Part shown: piece by piece, positions 33,573 through 45,499 of the stretch
Position numbering within the stretch: position 1 is the stretch's first letter
Layout of the letters: the number at the start of each line of letters is the position of its first letter
Source of the DNA: Rugalucina vietnamica
Taxonomy: Eukaryota > Mollusca > Bivalvia > Lucinida > Lucinidae
DNA: 64,000 bases
NCBI GenBank assembly: GCA_964017185.1
Contig: OZ024878.1
Location: forward strand, 16,947,851-17,011,850
Direction of reading: 5' to 3'
Translations under genes and position numbers: made by a program
The notes under the pieces: generated by a model
Told to the model about the DNA's origin: nothing
Seen by the model: only the letters and a program-made list of their open reading frames with translations
Databases searched by the model: none

Positions 33573-34762
33573 TTTTCTAAAAGGTTTTTGGTTTTGGTCA
33601 ATAAAAAATTCTGGTGGGGTGCTCAGTAAATTGAAGTGTAGAGGGTTCCGTGCGACAAGCTTGTCCACATATGATTTTTCTACACTGTATACAACATTAC
33701 CACATAATCTAATTAAAGAAAAATTTCTGGATTTGATAAAGTGGACCTTCAAAAGGGCATTAAAAAACTATGGTTCACTTTATTTGGCATGTAATGACAG
33801 AAAGGCTTTTTTCACTTCCTCTGACCAAAGTCGGTATACACTTTGGTCATGTCAGAATGTGTGCGACGCCTTGTCCTATCTCCTTGATAATATTTATATT
33901 AGATTTGGGACCAAGTTATACAGACAAATTGTTGGAATTCCGATGGGTACAACTGAATTGCGCACCTCTCGTAGCTGATTTATTTTTATACTGCTACGAA
34001 AGAGATTTCATGGATTCTCTTAATCAAGCTGATGTTATCGAGGCTTTTAATTCCACATCTAGGTACCTCGATGACCTTTTGAACATTGACAACCCTTATT
34101 TTGAAGGTATGGTCAATCAAATTTATCCATCTGAACTACAGTTGATTAAAGCCAATATCTCGGATACCGAAGCCCCCTTTTTAGATCTACATCTTTCTGT
34201 TGCAAATGGATTTGTTTCTTCTAAAATTTATGATAAGCGCGATGACTTTGATTTTGATATAGTAAATTTTCCGTTTTTGGATGGTGACGTTCCTCGTCGT
34301 GCTTCTTATAGTGTAAACATTTCGCAACTTATTAGGTTTGCTAGAGTCTGCAATCATGTTACAGACTTCAACGCTCGAAATAAATCTTTAACGGCCAAAC
34401 TTCTCCAACAGGGCTATCGGTATCATAAACTTCGAAAAACCTTTTCTAAATTTTATCGTAGACACTATGAATTGATTTCCAAATATAATGTTGGGTTAAA
34501 GACGCTTTTAAGTGAGGGTCTTTCGGAACCAGAATTTTATGGTGACTTGGTTTACAAATTTAAGAAACTTATAGGAAGTAATGATTTTTCTTTTCAGTTT
34601 AGAAAAATCATAACACGTTACAGACGTATAGGTTATAACTTGAATGTTATGCGACAGTCTGCATGCTTAGTTTTTAACCCAATCACGGTTGATAACTATG
34701 CTGCCTTCTTTAATTGCACGCCGGTGGGTCGGGCGTCAGACTCTATGATGGCCCCGACTTAA
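33573..34762 (+). pseudogene. PLE reverse transcriptase, longest copy, one frameshift
   Basis: The most complete RT in the window, about 395 codons. Order: SKLKCRGFRATS and STYDFSTLYTTLPHN (first RT motif, like the SLYTNIPH block of Penelope RTs), GIPMGT, then NCAPLVADLFLYCYERDFM, RYLDDLLNIDNPYF (catalytic YLDD), APFLDLHL, SKIYDKRDDFDF, YSVNISQLIRFARVC (the thumb-like region Penelope RTs share) and the end CTPVGRASDS. A 4-bp insertion at about 33953-33956, relative to 32281-32300, breaks the frame between GIPMGT and NCAPL. Nine bp are deleted after DSLN relative to 22236-22606. No GIY-YIG endonuclease follows the RT; the N-terminus is missing. Penelope-like assignment is inferred from motif order. 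Confidence 0.7.
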
Positions 34763-35385
34763 AGCTATTCATTTTAGTTGGTTGGGGCCGGAGCTTCTTG
34801 TCTGTTGCTTGGCCCACCGGGGTCCAACTGATGTTTTTCATTAGCTCCGGAGTAAGTAAGTTATTTGGCGCCCAGGGATCTCCATCGTCGGGCAGCTGAA
34901 TCTGTGAGTCCTGGTTTTTTATTCATCAGGATGTTTATCATGATTTATTTGTTTGTTCTTGATGATTCATTTACTAGTTAGAGATTCACCACGAGGACCG
35001 AATAACTAACTAAATGTTATGAACCACTGCAGAAGCTGAGGGTGAGGTTACGGTCGTGTAAAATCGATTTAAACCCGCCAGTGGCTTTGTGTTACTGATC
35101 GTTGCAGGTCGATACTTCTGTGGTGGTTCTTTTTGTTTTATGCCTTGGTGTTTGGGGTGTTTTTGTGCTGTTGGCGCCTTGTGTGTGTTTGCGAATTTTT
35201 GGTTGAGTTAAGGTAACTGAGTGGCCACCTATTGGGAAAATAGCTGCTCATTCGGCTTACGAAATGTTTTCATGGTATAAGTACCTGATTGTTAGTTTGG
35301 TTTTTTCCCACCTTGGTTTTTGGAGTGGAAGTCTTTTTCTGATTGCGCATTTTCCTGATCTTTGCCTACTTGTACTTTTTTACTA
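34763..35385 (+). mobile_element. PLE 3' tail of the longest copy
   Basis: Runs from the stop through TTGGTTGGGGCCGGAGCTTC, CGCCCAGGGATCTCCATCGT, CACGAGGACCGAA and AACCACTGCAGAAGCTGAGG, then AACTGAGTGGCCACCTATTG and the terminal TTTCCTGATCTTTGCCTACT block. This is the reference order for all tail fragments listed here. Highly conserved non-coding blocks suggest an RNA function in retrotransposition. Confidence 0.7.
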
Positions 35386-35545
35386 AAATATGAAAACACA
35401 CATAAGGCGCCAACAGCACAAAAATTTAAAACACCAAGACATAAAACAATAAGAACCACCACAGAAGTATCGCCTTGGAACGATCAGTAACACAAAGTTA
35501 CCGGCGGGCTTAAACCGGATTTACATGGCCATAACCTCACACCAA
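35386..35545 (-). mobile_element. Inverted PLE tail fragment, tail-to-tail with the preceding copy
   Basis: Immediately after the plus-strand terminal block (CTACTTGTACTTTTT) the sequence continues as minus-strand tail (ACTAAAATATGAAAAC..GGCGCCAACAGCAC..GGTTTTACATGGCC-like). The two copies are therefore inverted and abutting. Confidence 0.7.
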
Positions 35546-35579
35546 GACATAAAACAAAAAGAACAACTTTCAAGTTTAA

Positions 35580-37200
35580 CTATGAATAGCTAACCAAAAA
35601 CGCGAATGAGTCGATACTAGTGACGAATGGAGTCGCCCATCATTATCATTTAGATGATTCCACTTTAATTTTAGGGGCTTCGTGTGTGAGTTTAAAATTC
35701 TATTCCATTTTTCGATGAAATTCTAACAAAGCACTCAGAATAACCCCAGATGGGACGACTTGCTTGCCTATGTCCCATAAAAATGACGTCAGACTTATAT
35801 GAGTTAACGATTTACATGTACATCTTTTTTTAAGTCGACCATAATTCAAAATGATGGTACATACCTTTTTATTCACCAAAGCGTATAACAACTCTTAATC
35901 CATGATGAACATGTTTCACCATCAGTGTTTCTTATTTCACAAGCACACCCTTAATGATAATGAGCAGTTGTTTTAATAGTCAAAATACACTGATGGCATT
36001 AACTCTTTTGTAAATGGATACACGATACAAAATCAAATTAGTCATAATAACTTGAACCTGCTCTTGAAACATTTCACTAATAAATTAGCAATTTTGATGT
36101 CAATGTTCATTTTTTGTAGCAGGCCGACTGCCTACATTTCATGTTTGTTATTATATTGCCGTTTTTCGAATATGAAGAAAAAGAAAAAACATATATGAAA
36201 AGATAGGTAATTAGTTGAGTGACATCAGATGAAATATGAAACAGTTATCTTCGAAATCATCTTATAGCATACCGTGTCGCTTACTATAGAATATCCTTGA
36301 ACCAAACTATATGCATTTCGTTTTTAGCCTTGAATAGTGCGTTGTTTTATACTGTTTGACGTATTTGAAGGCTGGGAAATATTAAAGTTGAACTTAACCC
36401 ATATAAGACTGTCGTTTATTTATTGGACATAGGCAAACATCGTACAAACGCGGCGTCCCATATGTGGCTTTTCTGTTTGCTTAGAAGATTAAATTTTTTG
36501 TCGTAATATGAAATAAAAATCTAACTTCAAACCTGATGCCTCTAAAAACCAGTGAACAAATCCAAATGCTAATGATGGACAAGTCCATTCGTCATAAATA
36601 ATAATGGGTAAATGTTCAGTAAAAAAAAGACTATGAGATAATTATGAGAGGCATATCCGTTACCAAAACTCGCCTATGCATTACACATTTTTTCGGCTTT
36701 GAATATATAAAAAAATCAGATAATTATTTTTTTTTTCAAATATTGTTTTGCAATTTTGCCCGTAACATTGATTGTTGGTACACGTAACAGTTGCCAAGGC
36801 GGTTCTAACGAGTACCCAAAATCTATGTTTTGGATCAAAAATAGGAAAACAGTATAACCCTCTGCCCATAAATTATACTTTATAAAAGAGGGATATCGAT
36901 TTAAGAAGTTCTGCACGGACATGTTTTCCTGATGAAATCTTGTACATATAATCATGGGTTCGCGGGTGGGAGCTTACAACTTATCATAGGAAGCGCGATG
37001 TCTTCGTGATTGGCTCAAATCAAACTGGCCACGGCTGGTGTATCAATAAAAATCATTTATAGTGCATTCTGTGCTTAACTTTACCAAAACAACGTTAAGT
37101 AAAAGCGCACTTTTTTACGAATGAAAACAATACATAAACTGTCACAGCTCGAATTTGACCTCAGTTGCGTCAGAAGATCGACGAGTCTACTTAGTAGCAC
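35580..37200. repeat. Segmental repeat block g, copy of 46550-46730 and 49370-50640
   Basis: CTAGTGACGAATGGA.TCGCCC near 35615 matches 46575. The region from TTTTAATAGTCAAAAT (35970) to AATCATCTTA (36255) matches 49530-49850. 36760-36960 is an inverted version of 26510-26640 and carries an unoccupied CCTATTTTT-type site on the minus strand. No gene is seen. Confidence 0.65.
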
Positions 37201-37204
37201 ATGA

Positions 37205-37740
37205 AAATGTACAAGTAGGCAACCATCAGGAAAAGGCGCAATCAGAAAAAGATTCCCACTTCAAAAACCGAGGCGGGAAAAACCCAAACTAACAATAAGG
37301 TACTTATAACATGAATACATTTCGTAAGCCGAATGAGCAGTATTTTCCCAACAGGTGGCTACTCAGTTACCTAAACTTAACTAAAAATACGATAACAAAC
37401 ATAAGGCGCCAACAGCACAAAAAATTTGAAACACCAAGACATAAACAATATGAACCACCACAGAAATATCGCCTTGGAACGATCAGTAATATAAAATTAC
37501 TTGCGGGCTAAAACCGGTTTTACAGGATCCTAACCTCACCCTCAGCTTCTGCAGTGGTTCATAACATTTAGTTAGTTGTGCGGTCCTAGTTGTGAATCTC
37601 TAACTAGTCAATGAATCATCATGGACGCAAACAAATAAATCATGATAAATTCCATAATGAATCAAAAACGAGGACTCACAGAATGAGTAAGCTGCCCGAC
37701 GATGGAGATTTCTGGGCGCCCAATAACTTACTAACTCCAG
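37205..37740 (-). mobile_element. PLE 3' tail fragment
   Basis: Minus-strand tail from the CGCCCAGAAATCTCCATCGT block (37720) to GTACAAGTAGGCAACC near 37209. It lies inside segmental block a of copy 3. Confidence 0.7.
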
Positions 37741-37744
37741 ATAT

Positions 37745-39140
37745 TCAGATGTAACAGTACAAATACTTACTGCGCGTGTAAGTGAAGTGTAACGGAAAAC
37801 TTGAAGCATTTCGTACTGATTTACCTTGCACGAGCAACGTTATGGACTCGTCAATCTTTTGACGCATTTGAGGTCAAAATCGAGCTATAAAGTAATCATG
37901 ATAAAATATGAAAGATAATGTCGTTAAAGTATACTAACCTTTGCACAATATTAATAGATCATATAAGGCTATGTTTGTATTCAGCTAATACGATATTATG
38001 ATTACCTGAGTGTGTGACAAAAGAGGTGTAAAGTACCCACAGTATGCGCATATGCAAGATTTTCGGATATGACATTGGGGCACGCTTATTGGATCATTTG
38101 TGCCAAACAGAATTGATACAGTACAATTTACGTTTATAACAAGTAGCCGCATTGTGTTTTATTCCATAAAATGTCTTGTCACCCGATGACTGCATTTGCT
38201 CATTGCAAAGCCCATTATTTTCTAAGCGATTTGCACTGTACCATGTGGTTCCCTTGAGCATTTAACGCAGACAGAATGGAAATTAAAGAAATGTCTACAT
38301 AAGGATAGTATAGCCGATCTCAAGGAATGAAATCGTATAGACATATAATAAAATGTAAAGAGTGATTGTCGTGTACACTTTAATTTTAACGGCATGATAT
38401 TATTATTTATTACCCAACATACTATATAAAGAGAAATAAAACATTTCAGGCTGCTTTTTAAACAATTTTAGTTAAACCCAGTTTAAACCAGTTTCAATGA
38501 ACTGTTTCATGTCATGTGACGAACTGTTTCATGTGCAACAGTTTTTACTGTTTCCCAGTCAAGTGACATGCTTTGCATGCTTTTATACTGCATGCTTTTA
38601 TACTGCCTGTATACCTACAAATATTGTCAAACAAAAGTAATCAAATGCAAACAACAAACAAATAAATCAAACAAACAAACAAAACATATGACCAAACAAA
38701 CAAAAACAAGCAAACAAACAAACATAAAGCAAACAATTCAAACCAAGCATTAATCACAAGTAAGCACATGAAATTATCTAAAAAAACAGAAACAAAAAAC
38801 TAACAAAACAAACAAAAAACAAACAAGCAAAACAAACAAAAATGGAATAAAACAAAACAAACAAACAATCATACAAACAAAAAATGAACAAACAAAAACA
38901 AACAAACAGAATAAACAAAACAAAAACAGTAAAATAAGCACACAAGTAAATCAACTTAAGTGCCAAACCTTCAAGCAAGTAAACAAACAAGCAAATCAGA
39001 ATCAAACAAGCAAACATGATCTGTACAACAAAAGCAGGATATGAGCATGTTTCAACCTTTTTTTCACTTTTAACATTTAATGTTACAATCAGTCTTGTCA
39101 TAATATAGTATGTGTATGGTATTAAGTTTGAGTTGGGTAA
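37745..39140. repeat. Segmental repeat blocks a-b, copy 3, with A/C-rich simple repeat
   Basis: Anchor b is at 38227, and CATATAATAAAATGTAA near 38345 is an uninterrupted version of the 10929-11932 insertion site. 38640-38960 is low-complexity CAAA/AAACA sequence. Its open frames are artefacts of this composition. Confidence 0.7.
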
Positions 39141-39144
39141 TAAA

Positions 39145-39319
39145 ACAACTATTTCAAACCTTCCTGTGTGACAGTCATAACTATCACCCCTCGGAGCTGT
39201 GGATGAGCCGATGAACTGTTGCCCTCGGCCTTCGGCCTCGGGCAACAGTTCATCGGGTCATCCACAGCACCTCGGGGTGATAGTTTTGACTGTTACACAG
39301 GAAGATATGAAATAGTTGT
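39145..39319. mobile_element. 175-bp near-perfect foldback element
   Basis: The left arm ACAACTATTTCAAACCTTCC.. pairs with ..GGAAGATATGAAATAGTTGT, with apex near 39231 (CTCGGCCTTCGGCCTCGGG). GC-rich centre and AT-rich arms. Likely a small MITE. It is probably part of a larger insertion (about 38407-39322) absent from copy 2 at 26140. Confidence 0.8.
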
Positions 39320-39324
39320 ATATT

Positions 39325-40460
39325 GTGCTTAAATTTGTAAGGAAATCCTAGGGAAATCAGCAGAGAACAGATCGCAGTCCTTGGTGTCTGTTCCAGACGT
39401 GTTTCTACCTAAGTTCGTATGTATAAACACATTAACTTCTTTTATAAACGTTTGCGTTGCTGCGTGGCAACGCCTTGTTGGAAAAGAGCTTCATTCTCAT
39501 CGTTTGATATTATTATGTTTTGTTGTCTCAATATGTTTTGGTGTAAGTTATTTGCCACTTCGTATTGTGTGCGGAAGTATAAGTTTTCTTCCGCCGGATC
39601 ATGGTCCTTGCTTACTATGTTACTTTCGTTATTGTACATGGGTACTCGTTTGTATAGTTTGTTGGTTTGTTTGAATTGATGCTTAACGTCCCAGTCAACA
39701 GCTATGGTCATATTGGGACGTTGCCTCCATGTTATGACATTTTATGCGTATTTATTACTTATAAATAGGATGTAATGGTATCCAAAAAGTACCTTGGATA
39801 TAACCAACAAAATAAGCCACGAAGGCTGTATATACATGTAAATGGATGGTTTGACTTGAAACTACTTTTCCTGGCCAAACTCACACCTTACCGATTAACC
39901 AGTAATCAGATGGTCAGTCAGTAGCGTATAAGCATTGCCTTGAGGCACAAACATGAGCTATATTTATTTAGGTCCCTATGGGCGGGGGAAAATATTCTCG
40001 ACCACCTAGCTGTGCTACTTGTACTCGTACGACGTTATGTCTAGGTGAGTAATGCAGGCCTATGATAAATATCAGACTCTCGTGTGTTTTTCGCAGATAA
40101 TAAAACATCAAAGCACGTCCGCCAATCACCTTCAATTCTTAATATACACTATCAAGTTAAATGCGTATTTTATTAGCTAATAAGTTATTTCTGGTTTTGA
40201 TTCGGTCATTATAATCCAATAAAAGCATTTCGATCTGGCAACGTGCGAAATCCGGCAGAAGCACAGACTCATTCGGAAAGCAAACCCATTTGTCTTAATA
40301 GAACAATATAAAAATGCAAAAGTGAAGACTCACATAATGGCATAAGTTTTTATCTAGAATGTCCAGTAGAGCTTATGGCAGAATAGGAAGCTAGATAAAG
40401 ATAGTATTCTGTCAGCGAGGGATGCAATGCTTATTTCATATTGTTTGCTACAAGCAGATC
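39325..40460. repeat. Segmental repeat block c, copy 3
   Basis: Anchor c is at 40086. AAAGCATTTCGATCTGGCAACGTGCGAAA (positions 40224-40251) recurs at 26968-26998 and 57470-57498. No coding sequence is supported. Confidence 0.7.
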
Positions 40461-40461
40461 G

Positions 40462-40568
40462 TCACGTTTGAGGGGTCGCGGTGGCCTGGTTGTAGAATGC
40501 TGGCTGCTAATGGATAGGTCATGAGTTCTAACCCCGCTGCACGGTGCCGTGTTGTGTCATTGAGCATG
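40462..40568 (+). mobile_element. tRNA-derived SINE-like copy
   Basis: GTCGCGGTGGCCTGGTTGTAG (A-box-like) and GAGTTCTAACCCCGCTG (B-box-like) match 27237-27345 in sequence and in position within the segmental unit. Confidence 0.5.
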
Positions 40569-40574
40569 AACAAA

Positions 40575-41126
40575 TACTGTATTCGTTTCTTCTAAAATTT
40601 ATGATAAGCGCGATGACTTTGATTTTGATATAGTAAATTTTCCGTTTTTGGATGGTGACGTTCCTCGTCGTGCTTCTTATGGTGTATACATTTCGCAACT
40701 TATTAGGTTTGCTAGAGTCTGCAATCATGTTACAGACTTCAACGCTCGAAATAAATCTTTAACGGCCAAACTTCTCCAACAGGGCTATCGGTATCATAAA
40801 CTTCGAAAAACCTTTTCTAAATTTTATCGTAGACACTATGAATTGATTTCCAAATATAATGTTGGGTTAAAGACGCTTTTAAGTGAGGGTCTTTCGGAAC
40901 CAGAATTTTATGGTGACTTGGTTTACAAATTTAAGAAACTTATAGGAAGCAATGATTTTTCTTTTCAGTTTAGAAAAATCATAACACGTTACAGACGTAT
41001 AGGTTATAACTTGAATGTTATGCGACAGTCTGCATGCTTAGTTTTTAACCCAATCACGGTTGATAACTATGCTGCCTTCTTTAATTGCACGCCGGTGGGT
41101 CGGGCGTCAGACTCTATGATGGCCTC
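40575..41126 (+). pseudogene. PLE reverse transcriptase C-terminal fragment
   Basis: Open from VSSKIYDKRDDFDFDIVNF to CTPVGRASDSMMAS, about 185 codons. It is nearly identical to 34213-34762, with differences such as YGVYIS for YSVNIS. The 5' end starts abruptly after TACTGTATTC, so the catalytic domain is missing. Similarity to the 33573 copy implies recent activity of this family. Confidence 0.7.
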
Positions 41127-41758
41127 GACTTTAAGCTATTAATTTTAGTTGGTTGGGGCCGGAGCTTCTTGTCTGTTGCTTGGTCCACCGGGGTCCAACT
41201 GATGTTTTTCTTTAGCTCCGGAGTAAGTAAGTTATTTGGCGCCCAGGGATCTCCATCGTCGGGCAGCTTACTCAATCTGTGAGTCCTGGTTTTTGATTCA
41301 TCAGGATGTTTATCATAATTTATTTGTTTGTTCTTGATGATTCATTTACTAGTTAGAGATTCACCACGAGGACCGAAGAACTAACTAAATGTTATGAACC
41401 ACTGCGGAAGCTGAGGGTGAGGTTACGGCCGTGTAAAATCGATTTAAACCCGCCAGTAACTTTGTGTTACTGATCGTTCCAAGTCGATGCTTCTGTGGTG
41501 GTTCTTTTTGTTTTGTGTCTTGGTGTTTATAATATTTTTGTGCTGTTGGCGCCTTATGTATGTTTGCATATCTTTAGTTAAGTTAAGGTAACTGAGTGGC
41601 CACCTATTGGGAAAATAGCTGCTCATTCGGCTTACGAAATGTTTTCATGGTATTAGTACCTGATTGTTAGTTTGTTTTTTTCCCACCTTGGTTTTTGGAG
41701 TGGGAGTCTTTTTCTGATTGCGCCTTTTCCTGTTCTTTGCCTACTTGTACCTTTTTTC
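41127..41758 (+). mobile_element. PLE 3' tail
   Basis: Complete tail following the RT fragment, same block order as 34763-35385, ending GCCTACTTGTACC. It inserts between segmental blocks c and d of copy 3. Confidence 0.75.
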
Positions 41759-41759
41759 A

Positions 41760-44003
41760 GTTTAAGCATGTGTCTGCTATTGAACCTTCGATACTGTGTG
41801 AAAGAGGGTGGCTTTCATACCAATATATATACAAAAAGAAACAGAACATCACATAGTTTTTAATTCTCACATTATACAATACAACACAAACACTGACGAG
41901 TGAAGGAAACACAACTCTGAGTGTTTGTAAATCACTGTCATCTACGGACATAATCATACTGTGATGGTGTTTTGTCTAGGAATTTGATTAATTCTGGTCA
42001 AAATAGACTCTCTAGGGAATCGACACGGCTATGAACGTAGGAAGTTAATTTTCTATGATAGATGATATTCATAAGAAGGCGAATAGTCTTTAAATTAACC
42101 TTCCATATGACCATTACGAAAGATAAACTTGAAAGTAAGAACAGAAGCCCCAGAAATTGATACAATTTACGTTACAATTACAACCGAGTCGCAAGGTGGG
42201 AAAGAAAAGTTATTGAAAGACGAGCAATATGGTCACTCAGTTGCAATAAATTAAAACAAAAACTGGTATCACACAAACTAAACAGACAACATTAATTAAA
42301 CCCAAGCAGAGCCGCATTCTAGCGGTTAGCCTGAAATAAAGTGCCAATCCTCGCTTCCTCGTTCGTCTATCTACGTCACAAACCTACATTTTCGTTTGCT
42401 CTGACCTCTGAGTGACTTACAAAGAGCAGTAGAACTTGAATTAAAATATAAAACACATTTGATGCAAATTGTCCAAATGTTTAAACCGATATTTTTGCTA
42501 ACCTTTCTTGAATTGTTTTTCTTAATGCCGCTTTAATAGAAATACAATTGAATCAATGTCAATTTTGTTTGATATCTTTAGCTAATAGTCTTGTAGTTGA
42601 ATAATTTTGTGCTTTAGAAACACATTGTCACTGGAAAACTAGTTATGCAAAAACATAAGTTCCACTTATGTAGAGATCAATGGAGAGTACCCCAGAAAAT
42701 AACCAAAATGTGAAAAGAATAGGGACCTGCACAAGCAAAACGGAAAACAATGGGGAAATAATCAAAATCAGACAGTGCTTTCCCAAAATCCCCTGTGTAA
42801 CCCGAACTTGATTTAACTCATTTATGACTGAAGTCCTTTAATAAAGTGAACGCGGCGTCCCATCTGGGGCTAGGTTGTTTGCTTAAAGCAACTTCATCGA
42901 AAAATGGAATAAAATCTTAAAATCACTCCTGCTGCCCCTTAAAATAAAAGTGGACTCACCCAAAGGATAATGATAGGAAAATCCATATGTCAGAATGGGT
43001 TAATACCATTGCATAAGGTAGAAGCACCAATAAAACAGACATTAAGATAATCACAATAGATGTACCTACTTGAGCCGGTTTATAACAATACAGAATTACT
43101 TCGGTGTTAAACCGTTCATGTACGTCATCCATAGTGCAGATTATATTTTCATTATGGTTCGTTGAGATCAGCGAAGATATCTGAGAAATCAGGAAAACAA
43201 TATCGCCGGTTTAGATACATTTTCAAACCAATATTTAATATATTTGACCCCATTGATATTAGTCTTTGTATCGACTACTCTGTTGAAAGTTGCAAAATTA
43301 CAGTATCTCCGTTTGGCTCTATTTTGCCAAATCTAAAGGTTCTCTGAAGAGGCTTAAGTAGCCGAAACCATGGTATGACCCACCCCCTTTCTCAATAATA
43401 TGTTTACTGCTCTTAAAGGATCTGTTTTAATTTTCATTTCAAACGAATTTGCTTCTCAAATACAAAACAACGTAAAATTTAGGTACAATGTATGGTGTCT
43501 TATAGAGGCATATAGAGGCACCGTAAAAAAAGAATAAAACAATGTATGCCGTTGGAACAAATGACAAAGACAATCCAATTTCAACTTGTAGAACAAAAGC
43601 TTTCAAGCGACACAAACTGGATTTAAAAGAAAAAAATCAAGTCATGCCTCTTTCCACTGAATCTGCAAATATTCAAAACTCGGATTGAATCAGTTAAGTG
43701 GTGAAGAGCATTTCCGCTTTTTCATGGACACCCTGCATTAAACACATTTGGGGAATATGCACGGGGTGTACGTGAAATACAAAGAAAATACCAACAAGTT
43801 CATCATGCAGTAACTGTTGTCGCCAGCATACTTGACATGTATGTATATAAAACAGAGGCTTTATTCTAGAAATGGTTGTTGAAGAAACATAAGGATCGTC
43901 GGTGCTGGGCAAACAGATTCAGAAACATACATAATTTGATACGCATTATATAAACGAAATCTAAATTGATAACATATTTAAACCACCAGTTAAACACAAT
44001 AAT
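41760..44003. repeat. Segmental repeat blocks d, e, f, copy 3
   Basis: Anchor d is at 41930. Block e (TTTGATATCTTTAGCTAATAG near 42568) is the unoccupied counterpart of the 58881-62092 insertion. 43140-43400 is an inverted relative of 15070-15310. Anchor f is at 43702. No gene is seen. Confidence 0.75.
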
Positions 44004-44004
44004 A

Positions 44005-45395
44005 ATACGATGTCCCTACGATTTTACGGCTTCCTACGGCTTTCTACGATCTCCGTAGCCTCTACGATTTTGTAGTAGTCTGCACTTTTACAAATTTTAA
44101 AAAATCGTAAGACCGTAGCCCGTAGACATGTGGTAGGTAGAATCGTACGGGCGCCGTACAGAAACCCTACGATGATTGTGCGGTCACCGCACGGTTTTTA
44201 TGATAATTTTGGGACTAAAATCGTAAGAAATCGTAGACCTTTAGGGCGATCGTACGGCATCCGTACGGCTATATCGCAAGGATATTAAAATCGTACGGAT
44301 ATCGTGCGGCCGCCATGTGATTGCTGTGCATTTTGATGGGATATGGTTGCATTTCGCCATTAGGTTTCAATAGGACCGCTTGCCTTTTCCTTTCGGGGGA
44401 GCCATGATGCAATGTGAGGCTGTACACGTTTGGTAGTACTTGAAAGACGGATGGACACCTAACATCGCACGGCTACCGTAGGGAGACTGCAAGGGCTCAG
44501 TCAGAAATCGTAGGGACTCCTCACGGACATCCCACGGGCTCCTTACGATTTCCACTTAAGTGTGCGGAGACCCTACAACTTCCCTACGATCTCCGTACGG
44601 TTTTGACTCGGAACATCGAAGAAAGCCAGAACAAGAAATCGTACGATTTCCGCATGAATTGTAAACACCTACGTCGTAGCTCATTATTACCTAAGATGTT
44701 CGGGGCAAATGTAACCTACTAGGCATGACCCCTTGCGGACTCCCTACGATCACTGTACGATTTTTGTCCCCAAACTATCATACATGAGGTGACCGCACGA
44801 TCATTGCAGGGTTTCCGTACGGCGCCCGTATGATGACGTACAACGTGTCTACGGGCTACGGTCTTACGATTTTTAAAATTTGTAATAGTGCAGACTATTA
44901 CAAAATCGTAGAGGCTACGGCGATCGTAGGATCTCGTAGAATCGTAGGGACATCGTAGGGTCACCCTGCGGAGACCGCACGAAAATGCAAAAATTGGCAT
45001 CGCACGATCATCGCAAGCTAATCGTAGGCCAAATGTGACCAATGCATCAGTCAGAAGTCCAAGTGACTCCGTACGATATCCACTTAAAGTCAGCGGAGAC
45101 CCTACGACTACCGTACGGCCGACTTGCGTTTTGTATCAGAACGTATAGGGACTCCGTACGGACATAGCACGGTCTTCGAACGATATCAACTTAGAAACTG
45201 CGGAGACCTTCGACCACCGTACGATCGCTTTGCGTTTTGTATCAGAACGTGGACAAAAGGCAGATCAAGAAATCTTACGATACCCGTATGAATTGTAAAC
45301 ACATACGTCGTAGCCAACAATCACCGACGATTTCAAAAAATCGTACGGAAAATAGCAGACCGAAAAATCGTACGATGATCGGGGCAAATGTAACA
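44005..45395. mobile_element. CGTACG-rich composite insertion with inverted arms
   Basis: 1.4 kb packed with variants of CGTACGAT, CTACGAT and CGTACGG. Inverted arms of about 220 bp at 44008-44230 and 44745-44965 share CTCTACGATTTTGTA.TAGTC, AGACCGTAGCCCGTAGACA and ACGGGCGCCGTAC. A second subrepeat (CAAGAAATC.TACGAT..CCG.ATGAATTGTAAACAC) occurs near 44633 and 45267. GGGGCAAATGTAAC closes both halves (44702, 45382). The flanks match block f of other units, which lack it. High CpG in an AT-rich setting. No ORF of interest. Confidence 0.75.
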
Positions 45396-45499
45396 TAGAC
45401 TTTACGAATAAATCGACTCATCAGCGTTTTAAGGTTTATATTTTCTACAAAGTTTTTAATACAACATCTTATTCAAATGCACAACAACATCCCAGGATT

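Noticed and set aside
38778-39245. 155-codon ORF with hydrophobic F/C/L/V-rich segments
   Set aside because: Arises from the complement of AAACA low-complexity DNA and runs into the foldback at 39145; no family resemblance.
45404-45432. Minus-strand CTGATGAGTCG, resembling a hammerhead start
   Set aside because: No stem II closing on GAAA follows. Similar isolated CTGATGA words at 17283, 19259 and 24833 and the one inside 60050 also fail.
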